Assembly: GCF_003952225.1 (NCBI RefSeq)
Contig: NZ_CP034437.1
Location: 3,532,001-3,596,000 of the forward strand
From: Paenibacillus albus
GTDB lineage: Bacteria > Bacillota > Bacilli > Paenibacillales > Paenibacillaceae
Length of the DNA: 64,000 bases
Direction: 5' to 3'
The notes below the pieces were generated by a model. The model was not told the DNA's origin and did no database searches. It was given only the letters and a program-made list of their open reading frames with translations. A program made the position numbers and the translations under genes. Numbering within the stretch: the stretch's first letter is position 1; each line of letters starts with the position of its first letter. Of the stretch, positions 24,322-33,528 are shown one piece after another.

Positions 24322-25770
24322 TCATTCGGTCATCTGCCTCGCAATGCCATACCGCTTCAGCTTATATTGCAGCGCTTGCCGCTTAATGCCGAGCTCCTGC
24401 GCCGTTAGGCTGATGTTGAACGCATTTCGCTGAAGCGCCTCTTCAATTGCTTCGCGCTCGAGCTGCTTGATGCGATTGGTGAGCTTCTCATCCTCCGGCG
24501 CTTGCGAGACAGGCAGCGATGATCTGCTCTGATCACGAGGCTCGTTCTGTAGATGGGCAGGAAGATGACGCACATCGATCAGCGTATCGTCGATCTCCAC
24601 CATATTGAACGCCGACTCAATCGCATGGCTGAGCTCGCGTACATTGCCCGGCCATGAATAGCCATTCAGCCGAGCGAGCGCAGCAGGTGCAATGCCTGTC
24701 AACTGCATCCCGAACACACCGTTCATTTTCTCAATAAAATGATCGACCAAGAGTGGAATATCCTCAATCCGATCTTTGAGCGGCGGCAGCTCCAGCTTCA
24801 CAACGCTTAGCCGAAAATACAGATCACCACGCAAACGCCCCTCATCAAGCGCCTTCGCTGGGTCCATATTCATCGCGGTAATGACGCGCACGTCTGCTTG
24901 GAACTCGCTCGTCCCGCCGATTCGGCGCACCATGCCATCCTGAAGCACGCGAAGCAGCTTCGCTTGCAAATAAATATCCAAGCTGTTCAGCTCATCTAAG
25001 AAAAGCGTGCCGCCGCTTGCTTGCTCGAACAAGCCTGCCCGGTCAACAGCGCCGGTGAACGCGCCGCGCGTCGTGCCAAACATAATGCCTTCGAGCAGAT
25101 CGGCCGGTACAGCGGCACAATTCTGCGCAATGAAAGGGCGGCTGCGGCGGACGCCTGCATTATGTATGCTTTGGGCGAACAGCTCCTTGCCCGTGCCGGT
25201 CGCGCCGTAGATGAGCACGGGCGAGTTGGTGCGCGAAGTCTTCTTCGCCAGCTGAAGCACATCCTGAAACGGCTTGCTCTGCCCGATGAGATCACTGAAT
25301 TCATAGCGTGCTGCGGCTTTGCTCTTCGGATCCTTAGGCTTCGGATGGTATAGCTGCTGTCTCAGATCGAGTATCTGATCATGCAGATGGACGATGCTTG
25401 TAATATCTTTCGCCACCTCAAGCGCGCCTACAAGCCGGCCATTGTCATAGAGCGGATACGTACTGTTAATCGTCATGATCCGCTTGCCATCAACGTTGAA
25501 ATACGTCTGTATTCGCGCGGGCAGCTGCTGACCGGTCTGCAGCACCTTCTCGAGCGTACTCGTCTCGATCGTGAGAGAGGGATAGAGATGCAAAATATTT
25601 TGCCCCAGCACCTGTTCCCGGTTCAACCCGTCGATCTCCGCCATTTTGTCATTATAGAACACCGTATTGCCGCCTTTGTCGATGAAGTGAACGCCGACGT
25701 CGATGGTATTGAGCAGCTTCTCAAAATAATTAGAAACCGAATCATTTCGCCCTAGCACCGATGCACTCAC
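24322..25770 (-). CDS. Sigma-54-dependent activator with PAS sensor (RocR-like)
   Basis: A 482-residue enhancer-binding protein. An N-terminal PAS domain (residues 12-120; FIDKGGNTVFYNDKMAEIDG) senses a small signal. The AAA+ domain has Walker A GATGTGKELFAQ, the sigma-54 contact loop RGAFTGAVDRAGLFEQA, Walker B GGTLFLDELNSL and the arginine finger region. A Fis-type HTH ends it (TAQELGIKRQALQYKLKR). It should activate the sigma-54 promoters before gabT, ablB and kamA. GTG 25770 is one start; GTG at 25758 has better spacing to GGAGG. There is no receiver domain, so it is not a two-component response regulator. Confidence 0.92.
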   Translation of the reverse strand: MSASVLGRNDSVSNYFEKLLNTIDVGVHFIDKGGNTVFYNDKMAEIDGLNREQVLGQNILHLYPSLTIETSTLEKVLQTGQQLPARIQTYFNVDGKRIMTINSTYPLYDNGRLVGALEVAKDITSIVHLHDQILDLRQQLYHPKPKDPKSKAAARYEFSDLIGQSKPFQDVLQLAKKTSRTNSPVLIYGATGTGKELFAQSIHNAGVRRSRPFIAQNCAAVPADLLEGIMFGTTRGAFTGAVDRAGLFEQASGGTLFLDELNSLDIYLQAKLLRVLQDGMVRRIGGTSEFQADVRVITAMNMDPAKALDEGRLRGDLYFRLSVVKLELPPLKDRIEDIPLLVDHFIEKMNGVFGMQLTGIAPAALARLNGYSWPGNVRELSHAIESAFNMVEIDDTLIDVRHLPAHLQNEPRDQSRSSLPVSQAPEDEKLTNRIKQLEREAIEEALQRNAFNISLTAQELGIKRQALQYKLKRYGIARQMTE

Positions 25771-25916
25771 CTCCGCCTGGACGAAGCGTGGAACTAGACA
25801 GCCGTTCCGTTTGCGTCCCTATGAGAAACGGTATGCAAAAAATTCGGACGCAATGCGCGAAATAAACTCACCAGGGCAGGAACCTAGCATACTGTGTATG
25901 AAGGTGGTGAAATGAT

Positions 25917-26246
25917 ATGGACTGGAATTTGGGTTTCTCATTAGGCGCTTGGATTACGTACACGATGTGGGCCGTATTCGGCTTTATGATCCTCGACTTT
26001 CTAACTGCATTTATCCCTTCGTTCTGGAAAGGGACTTTCGATACAACATTTCTTAGCTATTTGAAAGACATCCTCTACTATGTGCTGCCGCTGAACTTCA
26101 TTCTCTCGATGATCCCTATTGATCCGACGGAGTACACGCTTATCGTGCTGTTCTTCTTAGGCGGGGCGTCCGTCATCTTGAAGTATGTGATGGATATCAT
26201 CAAAAGGTTTAAGCCAGCAGCAGCAGCTGAGCAGCCCTCCGAATGA
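25917..26246 (+). CDS. Small membrane protein, phage-holin-like topology
   Basis: A 109-residue protein with three hydrophobic segments (about 13-33, 54-65, 71-92) and a basic, Ala-rich tail (IIKRFKPAAAAEQ). The layout recalls small holins, but no family motif is certain. GAAGGTGG precedes the ATG. It is divergent from the sigma-54 activator gene and ends in its own terminator. Confidence 0.7.
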   Translation: MDWNLGFSLGAWITYTMWAVFGFMILDFLTAFIPSFWKGTFDTTFLSYLKDILYYVLPLNFILSMIPIDPTEYTLIVLFFLGGASVILKYVMDIIKRFKPAAAAEQPSE

Positions 26247-26260
26247 CGGGGGGCTTCTTT
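26233..26260 (+). terminator. Hairpin terminator overlapping the stop codon
   Basis: AGCCCTCC pairs with GGGGGGCT across GAATGAC, followed by TTCTTT. The TGA is in the loop. Confidence 0.65.
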
Positions 26261-26368
26261 GATTCTTCTAAAGCGACACTTCTTCACTAAAATGGTTCGG
26301 ATAGGCTATAATTGGATAGTCACCTGTCAATTTTATTTCATTATTTAGCGAAAGGTAGGTATGTCGTC

Positions 26369-28063
26369 ATGAAATTTAGCGAGTACCGGTACGAACGCCC
26401 GGATGTGGCTGCATTCGAGGCAAAGTTCAAGGAAGAGCTGGCGAAGTTTCAGTCAGCCGTGAGCTATGAAGAGCAAGATCTGGTCATGGCTGAGATCAAT
26501 AAGCTGCGCAGCGTGTTCGACACGCAACAGCAGCTGGCGAGCATCCGCCATTCGATCGACACGAACGACGAGTTCTACAAAGCGGAGCAGGACTTCTTCG
26601 ATGAGAACGGTCCGATCGTCCAGGAATACATAACCGATTACTACCGTGCGCTGGTCGATTCGAAGTTTCGTGCACAGCTGGAGCAGAAGTGGGGCAAGCA
26701 ATTGTTCTCCCTCGCCGAGCTTGCGCTGAAGACGTTCAGCCCGGAGATCATTGAAGAGCTGCAGCTTGAGAACAAGCTGTCCACAGAATATTCGAAGCTG
26801 ATTGCTTCCGCGAAAATCATGTTCGAAGGCGAGGAGCGAACCCTCTCCCAGCTCGGACCTTTCCAGCAGTCAACGGATCGGGATATGCGCAAAAGAGCGC
26901 TTGAAGCGTCATCCGGCTTCATGGCGGAGAACGAAGCGAACTTCGACCGCATCTATGACGATCTCGTGAAGGTACGTACGACGATCGCGAAGAAGCTGGG
27001 CTTCACGAACTTCGTAGAGCTTGGTTACGCGCGTATGAGCCGTACCGACTACAATGCGGAGATGGTCGTTAACTTCCGTAAGCAGGTGCTCGAGAATATC
27101 GTGCCTGCGGCAACGAAGCTGCGTCAGCGTCAGCAGAATCGCATTGGCGTCGATGAGCTGCGCTATTACGATGAGAATTTCAGCTTCAAGTGCGGTAATG
27201 CGAAGCCGAAGGGCGATCCGGATTGGATCGTGGCAGGCGGAGCGAAGATGTACGCCGAGCTGTCGCCGGAGACGGATACTTTCTTCCGTTTCATGCAGGA
27301 CAATGGCCTGATGGATCTCGTGAGCAAGAAGGGTAAGCAGGGCGGAGGCTATTGCACGTACATTAGCGAATACGGAGCACCGTTTATTTTCTCCAACTTT
27401 AACGGCACTTCCGGCGATATCGATGTATTGACGCATGAAGCGGGCCATGCTTTCCAAGTGTACGAGAGCCGCAGCTTCGCAGTGCCAGAGTACAGCTTCC
27501 CGACCTACGAGGCGTGCGAGATCCACTCGATGAGCATGGAGTTCTTCACATGGCCTTGGATGAACTTGTTCTTCGAGGAAGATGCGGACAAATACCGGTT
27601 CGAGCACCTCGGCAGCGGCTTGCTCTTCATTCCGTACGGCGTGACGGTCGATGAATTCCAGCATTTCGTCTACGAGAACCCGGATGCGACGCCGGCTGAG
27701 CGGAAGCAAGCATGGCGCGACATCGAGCGCAAGTACTTGCCGCACCGTGATTATGCGGATAACGAGTATTTGGAGCGCGGCGGATTCTGGCATAAGCAGG
27801 GCCATATCTTTGGCTCGCCGTTCTACTACATTGACTATACACTCGCGCAAATCTGTGCGTTCCAGTTCTGGAAGCAGATGAACGAGGATCGCACAGCGGC
27901 ATGGGACGCTTATGTGAACCTGTGCCGCCAAGGCGGCAGCCTCTCCTTCACGGAGCTCGTGAAGGTGGCTGGTCTTATCTCGCCGTTCGAGGACGGCTGC
28001 GTATCGTCGGTCATCGGCAGCATCGAAGGCTGGCTGGACAGCGTGGACGATACAGCTCTGTAA
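26369..28063 (+). CDS. M3 family oligoendopeptidase (PepF-like)
   Basis: A 564-residue zinc metallopeptidase that degrades short peptides in the cytoplasm. The zinc motif is DVLTHEAGHAFQVYE (HExxH) near residue 350, with the third ligand in EACEIHSMSMEFF. Coiled N-terminal helices (residues 1-130) precede the catalytic part, as in the PepF group. The length (564) is typical. ATG 26369 is behind AAAGGTAGGTATGTCGTC; an in-frame codon at 26312 has no site. It is a single-gene unit ending in a strong terminator. Confidence 0.92.
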   Translation: MKFSEYRYERPDVAAFEAKFKEELAKFQSAVSYEEQDLVMAEINKLRSVFDTQQQLASIRHSIDTNDEFYKAEQDFFDENGPIVQEYITDYYRALVDSKFRAQLEQKWGKQLFSLAELALKTFSPEIIEELQLENKLSTEYSKLIASAKIMFEGEERTLSQLGPFQQSTDRDMRKRALEASSGFMAENEANFDRIYDDLVKVRTTIAKKLGFTNFVELGYARMSRTDYNAEMVVNFRKQVLENIVPAATKLRQRQQNRIGVDELRYYDENFSFKCGNAKPKGDPDWIVAGGAKMYAELSPETDTFFRFMQDNGLMDLVSKKGKQGGGYCTYISEYGAPFIFSNFNGTSGDIDVLTHEAGHAFQVYESRSFAVPEYSFPTYEACEIHSMSMEFFTWPWMNLFFEEDADKYRFEHLGSGLLFIPYGVTVDEFQHFVYENPDATPAERKQAWRDIERKYLPHRDYADNEYLERGGFWHKQGHIFGSPFYYIDYTLAQICAFQFWKQMNEDRTAAWDAYVNLCRQGGSLSFTELVKVAGLISPFEDGCVSSVIGSIEGWLDSVDDTAL

Positions 28064-28083
28064 ACTCGTGCATGATACAAACA

Positions 28084-28127
28084 AGCAGCTCTCTTCTCCG
28101 CGCAGGGGAAGAGAGCTGCTTTTTATT
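28084..28127. terminator. Bidirectional terminator
   Basis: AGCAGCTCTCTTC and GAAGAGAGCTGCT, 13-base arms followed by TTTTTATTT. It lies between the convergent peptidase and LysR genes. Confidence 0.85.
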
Positions 28128-29019
28128 TCTCCAATTGCTCAATCCGATTCAGGAAAGCCGTCGCCGCGGCCGTCATGGTTGAATTGCTCATCGTTGCGAC
28201 TCCAATCTCAGCTGCCGGTAGGGGAGTGACTGTCTTCAGCTCAACTAACACTCCATCGTCAATAAAACGGCTTACTGATGAACGAGGAACAAACGCCGCA
28301 CCATAACCCCGCTTTGCAAATTCGATCAGCAGATCAATGCTGTTTAACTCAATATCACAATTCGGAATAACGCCTTGGCTTGTGAACCAATGCTCGATAA
28401 TTCGCCTCGTCGCGCTGCCCGGCGATAGCATGAGCAGCGGCAGCTTGAGCAGCTCCTCCGTCGATACTGGCGCTTCAAGGAACGATCGGAACGCTCTGCT
28501 TACAACTAAACAGTTGCTAGTCGCAGCGAGCTGCCTGATCTCAATCTCGGAATCATGAACGGGGAGATGAACAAAGGCGATTTCAAGCGTTCGATTCTTG
28601 AGCTGCTGCACAAGCTCCTTCGACTGCTCCGCAACTAAGCGGATGCGAACCTCAGGGTAATCGGCATGGAACTGATCCAGAGCCGGAAGGACCGTTTCTT
28701 TCAAGATGGTTCCGCTCGCGCCGATGCGAAGCAGGCCAGAACCCAATTGTTTCACAAGCTGCAGCTCATGCTCCCCTCGATCGAACTGTGCGAATGCCCG
28801 ATCTACATAATCCATCAACAGCTGTCCTTCATAGGTTAACCTAACGCCTTTGGATAGACGATCGAACAACACGACGTTCAGCGCTTCTTCTAACTGTTTA
28901 ATTGCATAGCTGGCTGAAGGCTGCGTAATGTGCAGCTTCTGTGCGGCCTTTGTTACATTGCCGAATTGAGCTGCATACAAGAAAATACGGTACCATTCTG
29001 TATTAACCATCGCTGACAT
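28123..29019 (-). CDS. LysR-family transcriptional regulator
   Basis: A 298-residue LTTR. The N-terminal winged HTH is FLYAAQFGNVTKAAQKLHIT followed by QPSASYAIKQLEE, and the effector domain is of the periplasmic-binding type. AGAGAGGAACT precedes ATG 29019. It is divergent from the chorismate synthase gene across 101 bases, the standard position for a regulator of that neighbour, so an aromatic metabolite is a plausible effector (inference). Confidence 0.9.
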   Translation of the reverse strand: MSAMVNTEWYRIFLYAAQFGNVTKAAQKLHITQPSASYAIKQLEEALNVVLFDRLSKGVRLTYEGQLLMDYVDRAFAQFDRGEHELQLVKQLGSGLLRIGASGTILKETVLPALDQFHADYPEVRIRLVAEQSKELVQQLKNRTLEIAFVHLPVHDSEIEIRQLAATSNCLVVSRAFRSFLEAPVSTEELLKLPLLMLSPGSATRRIIEHWFTSQGVIPNCDIELNSIDLLIEFAKRGYGAAFVPRSSVSRFIDDGVLVELKTVTPLPAAEIGVATMSNSTMTAAATAFLNRIEQLEK

Positions 29020-29120
29020 AGTTCCTCTCTATGACAAGACTTAGATATTTCAATTTCCTTTATTTCAAGTATAAATCTAAAATAAAAAAAACGATATATT
29101 GAATGCAAGGGGAGAGAGCA

Positions 29121-30176
29121 ATGGCAGCGAACTCGTTCGGAGAGCGGTTCAGAATTACGACTTTCGGAGAATCACACGGTGAGGCGGTTGGCGTTATCGT
29201 TGACGGGGTGACGCCAGGCTTGGAAATAGACGAAGCATATATTCAGATTCAGATGGATCGGAGAAAGCCGGGACAATCGTCCGTAACGTCACCGCGCAAG
29301 GAATACGATCATGTTCATATTGTGTCAGGCGTTTATGAAGGCAGAGCAACGGGGACGCCGCTCACCATCATTCTGTACAACAAAGATATGCGTCCGGAAG
29401 CATATGACGATATTAAGCATAGCTATCGTCCAGGTCATGCGGATTACACGTATATGCAGAAGTATGGTCTTCGCGATCACCGGGGCAGCGGCCGGGCATC
29501 GGGACGGGAGACGGCGGGAAGAGTAGCGGCAGGTGCGGTTGCGCGTAAGCTTCTTGAACAGAGAGGGATCTCTGTTGTAGCTTATTCCAAAGAAATCGGC
29601 GGCATTGAGAGCACTAGCTTCTCCGAGGAAGAGATCGAGCGAAACCCGGTCAGAGCTGCTGACCCGATTGCTGCTATGCGGATGGTAGAGCGGATTGAGC
29701 ACTTGGCTTCAATCGGCGATAGCTGCGGAGGCATTGTAGAGTGCAGAATTCGTGGACTTGCTCCCGGTATCGGCGAGCCGGTCTTTGATAAGCTTGATGC
29801 GGAGCTTGCCCGAGCTATGATCTCCATCGGAGCGGTAAAAGGAATCGAGTTTGGCGCGGGGTTCGAAGCGGCGAGAATGCAAGGCAGCGAGCATAACGAT
29901 CCAATGAACACATCGGGATTCTTGAGCAATCATGCGGGAGGCATTCTCGGCGGAATCAGCACGGGCGCGGACATTATTTTCCGAGTTGCGGTCAAGCCGA
30001 CTTCTTCGATTTCAGTTCCTCAGCAAACCGTTAGAGAAAACGGGGAAGAACAGATCATCGTGACAAAGGGTCGGCATGATCCATGCATCTGTCCGAGAAT
30101 TGTCCCTGTCGTCGAAGCGATGGCCTGCCTTGTTCTTGAGGACCAGATTAAGCGTCAAGCGGTGATGCATGCGTGA
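29121..30176 (+). CDS. aroC: Chorismate synthase, E. coli-like form
   Basis: A 351-residue enzyme that makes chorismate from EPSP with reduced flavin. Signatures: TTFGESHGEAVGVIVDG, YRPGHADYTYMQKYGLRDH, GRASGRETAGRVAAGA, SNHAGGILGGISTG and TKGRHDPC. The start MAANSFGERFRITTFGESHG resembles the proteobacterial AroC class and differs from the form with MRYLTAGESHGP usual in Bacillales, so it may be a second copy. ATG 29121 has GGGGAGAGAGCA upstream. It is not in an aro operon, but alone behind a divergent LysR. Confidence 0.93.
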   Translation: MAANSFGERFRITTFGESHGEAVGVIVDGVTPGLEIDEAYIQIQMDRRKPGQSSVTSPRKEYDHVHIVSGVYEGRATGTPLTIILYNKDMRPEAYDDIKHSYRPGHADYTYMQKYGLRDHRGSGRASGRETAGRVAAGAVARKLLEQRGISVVAYSKEIGGIESTSFSEEEIERNPVRAADPIAAMRMVERIEHLASIGDSCGGIVECRIRGLAPGIGEPVFDKLDAELARAMISIGAVKGIEFGAGFEAARMQGSEHNDPMNTSGFLSNHAGGILGGISTGADIIFRVAVKPTSSISVPQQTVRENGEEQIIVTKGRHDPCICPRIVPVVEAMACLVLEDQIKRQAVMHA

Positions 30177-30197
30177 TGCATGATGGTTCAAATCTTG

Positions 30198-30229
30198 AAA
30201 GAAGTCTGATCTTGCTCAGACTTCTTTTT
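30198..30229 (+). terminator. Terminator of aroC
   Basis: AGAAGTCTGA and TCAGACTTCT around TCTTGC, followed by a T run. Confidence 0.85.
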
Positions 30230-30425
30230 GTGCTCTTGAAGCTAGTTAAGAGAAACTTAAGAATCAGTTTATGGCTTGTTTAGGAGTGGGGACTACACTA
30301 GTTAAGACTTTAGTAGCTTCTTTGTGAGCAGTATCCCAGTTTCTTGGAAAATTAATCTCATGTTATAATTCAAGAAGCTAAGATAGGGTCCAGATGGTTA
30401 CTTTCAAACCGAAAGGGAAGTTGCG

Positions 30426-31172
30426 ATGCTCGAAATCAAACAAGTCGCGAAGCGATCATTCCTTAGGAACAATAATAACGCTCCATACCTTTTATCCAAC
30501 ATTAGCGCCACGGTTGATCAAGGAGAACGAATCTCCCTTCTTGGGGCCTCTGGCCAAGGGAAGAGTACGTTACTTCGCTTGCTTTCGATTCTACATACGC
30601 CAGATGAAGGAGACATTTGTCTAAGAGGGATGTCATTTCGGCAAATCGGTTCAAGATTATGGAGAAAACAAGTCTGCTATGTTGCGCAGCAAGCCGTAAT
30701 GCTGCCAGGAACTGTAGAAGATAATCTTAAAGTGACTGCTCAATTACATCAATTACCGTATGATCAGAAGCTAGCTGAAAGATTATTAGAAGCAGCAAGG
30801 CTTACACATATTGACTTGAAGAAAGATGCTCGTGAGCTCTCGGGTGGTGAGATGCAGAGAATTGCTCTCATACGATCGTTGCTTTTGCGCCCAGATATTC
30901 TATTGTTAGATGAAGTTACATCATCTCTGGATGGGCCTAATACGCTTGCAATTGAGCAAATGCTAAGTGAATGGAATCGTAGTGAAGGTACGATTATGAT
31001 CGGGGTTACACATGAGCTTGTGCAGGCCGAAAGGACAAGTACGAGAATATGGTTCATGGCAGGCGGGACGATCGCTGAAGATGCTTCTGCAAGGCCATTT
31101 TTTGAAAATCCAAGCACCGAAACCGCGAGGCAATTTATCGGGAGAGGGCAAACTGAGGTGGAGCTGACGTGA
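30426..31172 (+). CDS. fetA: ABC transporter ATP-binding protein (FetA/YbbL-like)
   Basis: A 248-residue ATPase. Walker A GASGQGKSTLLRLL, Q-loop VAQQAVML, signature LSGGEMQRIALIRSL and Walker B ILLLDEVTSSLD. It pairs with a UPF0014/FetB permease, so it forms the FetAB-type system linked in E. coli to iron homeostasis. AAAGGGAAGTTGCG precedes the ATG, and an extended -10 (TGTTATAAT, 30361-30369) lies 57 bases upstream. GTG of fetB overlaps its stop. Confidence 0.85.
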   Translation: MLEIKQVAKRSFLRNNNNAPYLLSNISATVDQGERISLLGASGQGKSTLLRLLSILHTPDEGDICLRGMSFRQIGSRLWRKQVCYVAQQAVMLPGTVEDNLKVTAQLHQLPYDQKLAERLLEAARLTHIDLKKDARELSGGEMQRIALIRSLLLRPDILLLDEVTSSLDGPNTLAIEQMLSEWNRSEGTIMIGVTHELVQAERTSTRIWFMAGGTIAEDASARPFFENPSTETARQFIGRGQTEVELT

Positions 31173-31927
31173 CATTATTTGCGCTTAGTTTTACGCTGCT
31201 GTTTGTTTTTGCAACGATGCTCATTTCCTACTGGCAGAAGCTTGGGCTTGAGAAAGAGATCGCGATCGGAACGGTCAGATCTTCCGTGCAGCTGTTGTTA
31301 ATCGGATATGTCCTGCAGTATATTTTTCAGACGGAAAATTATCTCTTATTGGTACTTATCATAACGATTATGATAGGGGTGGCCTCCTGGAACGCTTCCA
31401 AACGAGGAGAAGGGATGAAAGGGGTTATTTGGCGGATCGCATTCTCCATCGCCGTTATGGAGTTATTAATGATGGCAATGCTGCTAGGACTTCATCTCAT
31501 AAAATCGACTCCGCAGTATATTATCCCGCTCAGTGGGATGACAATCGGCAATGCGATGGTTGTTTCGGGCTTATTCATGAATCAGCTTAAACGGGAAGCT
31601 CATTCCTCGAGAGGGGAAATCGATACACTGCTATCGTTAGGGGCCAGTGCGAAGCAAGCTTTGCACGAAGTCAGGAAACGAGCGGTGAAATTCAGCATGA
31701 TTCCGACGATCGACGGTATGAAGACCGTCGGACTTGTACAGCTTCCGGGAATGATGACAGGAATGATCATAGCTGGAGCAGAACCAGTGGAGGCTGTCCG
31801 CTATCAAATCTTAATCGTATTCTCGTTTACGGGCTCTGCTGCGATTACGAGTATGCTTCTGAGTATGCTTTGCTATAAGCTTGTGTTCACCAAGGATCTG
31901 CAATTGAAAACATTTGCAAAAGACTGA
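31169..31927 (+). CDS. fetB: ABC transporter permease (FetB/YbbM, UPF0014)
   Basis: A 252-residue membrane protein with about seven segments. UPF0014 landmarks: IAIGTVRSSVQLLLIGYVLQ, PLSGMTIGNAMVVSGL, LSLGASAKQALHEVRKRA and LVQLPGMMTGMIIAGAEP. It is the membrane half of FetAB. The GTG start overlaps the fetA stop (GTGA). The next gene starts 23 bases later on the same strand with no terminator between. Confidence 0.9.
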   Translation: MTLFALSFTLLFVFATMLISYWQKLGLEKEIAIGTVRSSVQLLLIGYVLQYIFQTENYLLLVLIITIMIGVASWNASKRGEGMKGVIWRIAFSIAVMELLMMAMLLGLHLIKSTPQYIIPLSGMTIGNAMVVSGLFMNQLKREAHSSRGEIDTLLSLGASAKQALHEVRKRAVKFSMIPTIDGMKTVGLVQLPGMMTGMIIAGAEPVEAVRYQILIVFSFTGSAAITSMLLSMLCYKLVFTKDLQLKTFAKD

Positions 31928-31950
31928 ACATACAGAAAGGGGATGCAGGC

Positions 31951-32724
31951 ATGCCCTCCCGTATTTATGAGCAGGATATGTATCTTCGTTCGATCGAGCT
32001 AGAGCGGGAGCGCGTTCCTACTTTTGCCGAATATCCGTTTCATCTCGGAGCGATTCAGCATCTCGATAAGCTGGAGTTTCATCCCAAGGTCACGTATATC
32101 GTCGGTGAGAACGGAATGGGCAAGTCCACCTTGATGGAGGCCATTGCCATTGCTTGGGGCTTCAATCCGGAAGGCGGAACGAAGAATTTCACGTTCTCGA
32201 CCCATGCTTCTCATTCGAATTTGTTCGAGTATCTTCGGCTTGCGCGCGGGCTGAAGAAGGCAAGAGATGGGTTCTTCTTCCGTGCGGAGAGCTATTACAA
32301 CTTGGCCAGCAACATTGATGAGTTAGATAAGGAGCCTGGATCGGGACCTGCACTGATCGACTCCTATGGCGGGAAGTCGCTGCACGAGCAGTCGCATGGG
32401 GAGTCGTTCTTCGCGACCTTCATGAATCGCTTCGGCGGCAACGGACTGTATATTTTGGACGAGCCGGAAGCCGCGCTGTCTCCTTTTCGACAAATGGCAA
32501 TGCTGTCGAATATGCATGAGCTGATTCAGACAAACTCTCAGTTTATTATCTCGACACACTCACCGATTCTGATGGCTTACCCCGATTCTATCATCTACTA
32601 CTTGACGCAAGATGGCATCGAGACGCGAACGCTGGAGCAGACCGATCATTACATTATCATGAAAGAGTTTCTAAACAACAAAGAGCGTATGCTGCGCGAG
32701 CTGATGGAGGATGCAAAGGAGTGA
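31951..32724 (+). CDS. AAA-type ATPase, ABC-fold (YbjD/RecF-like)
   Basis: A 257-residue ATPase with Walker A IVGENGMGKSTLMEA, a signature-like HGESFFATFMNRF, Walker B GLYILDEPEAALSP and an H-loop ISTHSPILMAY. There are no membrane segments. Such stand-alone proteins occur in many bacteria and their role is unknown; DNA repair and defence have been proposed for relatives. AAAGGGGATGCAGGC precedes the ATG. Expression with fetAB is likely from spacing. Confidence 0.8.
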   Translation: MPSRIYEQDMYLRSIELERERVPTFAEYPFHLGAIQHLDKLEFHPKVTYIVGENGMGKSTLMEAIAIAWGFNPEGGTKNFTFSTHASHSNLFEYLRLARGLKKARDGFFFRAESYYNLASNIDELDKEPGSGPALIDSYGGKSLHEQSHGESFFATFMNRFGGNGLYILDEPEAALSPFRQMAMLSNMHELIQTNSQFIISTHSPILMAYPDSIIYYLTQDGIETRTLEQTDHYIIMKEFLNNKERMLRELMEDAKE

Positions 32725-32730
32725 TTCGAA

Positions 32731-33405
32731 ATGACAATCCAAGCCGTTCTTTTTGATTTGGACGGAACTTTGCTTGACCGTCACACTTCACTATTAGCAT
32801 TTGTGAGAGAGCAATGGCAGCGGTACTCTGAGCTGCAAATCGTTGATACACAGAGCTTCGTTAATCGGTTTATCGAACTCGATAACCATGGTTATGTGTG
32901 GAAGGATAAGGTCTATCAACAGCTTCTTAAGGAGTATGCGATTACTAATATAGACTGGACTTTGCTTCTCGATGATTACATAACTAATTTCCATAAGCAT
33001 AGCATCGGTTTCCCCAACCTTATGAGTATGCTTGAACAGTTGAAGGAGCATGACATCAAGCTAGCCCTGGTCTCCAACGGTAATGGTCAATTCCAATACG
33101 ACAACTTCAAAGCGCTGCATATCGGGAGTTTATTCGATGAGGTGCTCATCTCGGAATGGGAAGGACTTCGGAAGCCGGACAAAGCGATATTTGATCGCGC
33201 ATTGAGTAAACTTGGCGTATCTGCAGAGCATGCTCTCTTCGTTGGTGACCATCCTGATAACGATATTCGAGCTAGTCGTGCCGTCGGGATGAAGGCGGTT
33301 TGGAAACGAAATAGTCAGTTTGCGATAGTTGATGAGGCTGAAGTCGATGCTGATGCAGTCATTGATGATCTGGGAGAACTGGTGAACATTGTGCTAGGAC
33401 ACTGA
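32731..33405 (+). CDS. HAD-family hydrolase
   Basis: A 224-residue phosphatase-like protein. Motif I FDLDGTLLD, motif II LALVSNGNG, motif III with K in LRKPDKAIF, motif IV FVGDHPDNDI. It belongs to subfamily IA with a helical cap (residues 16-85). The substrate is unknown. AAAGGAGTGATTCGAA, inside the end of the preceding ATPase gene, is its ribosome site, so both are probably translated from one mRNA. Confidence 0.87.
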   Translation: MTIQAVLFDLDGTLLDRHTSLLAFVREQWQRYSELQIVDTQSFVNRFIELDNHGYVWKDKVYQQLLKEYAITNIDWTLLLDDYITNFHKHSIGFPNLMSMLEQLKEHDIKLALVSNGNGQFQYDNFKALHIGSLFDEVLISEWEGLRKPDKAIFDRALSKLGVSAEHALFVGDHPDNDIRASRAVGMKAVWKRNSQFAIVDEAEVDADAVIDDLGELVNIVLGH

Positions 33406-33421
33406 TGAGGAATCATTCGTT

Positions 33422-33446
33422 CCGAATCGGATTTTTTCCGATTCGG
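33422..33446. terminator. Hairpin after the HAD gene
   Basis: CCGAATCGG and CCGATTCGG around ATTTTTT. The T run is in the loop, so its terminating strength is unclear. Confidence 0.5.
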
Positions 33447-33528
33447 TCCCGGCCAACCCCCTTGTATACCGAGCTACATCATTTGGCCCGCGCTAGCTCG
33501 CTTAGCTTCGCTGCCAGCAGCGTAACTT

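Noticed and set aside
26909..28084. 391-residue minus-strand frame
   Set aside because: Antisense to the M3 peptidase, whose zinc motif and start site are clear.
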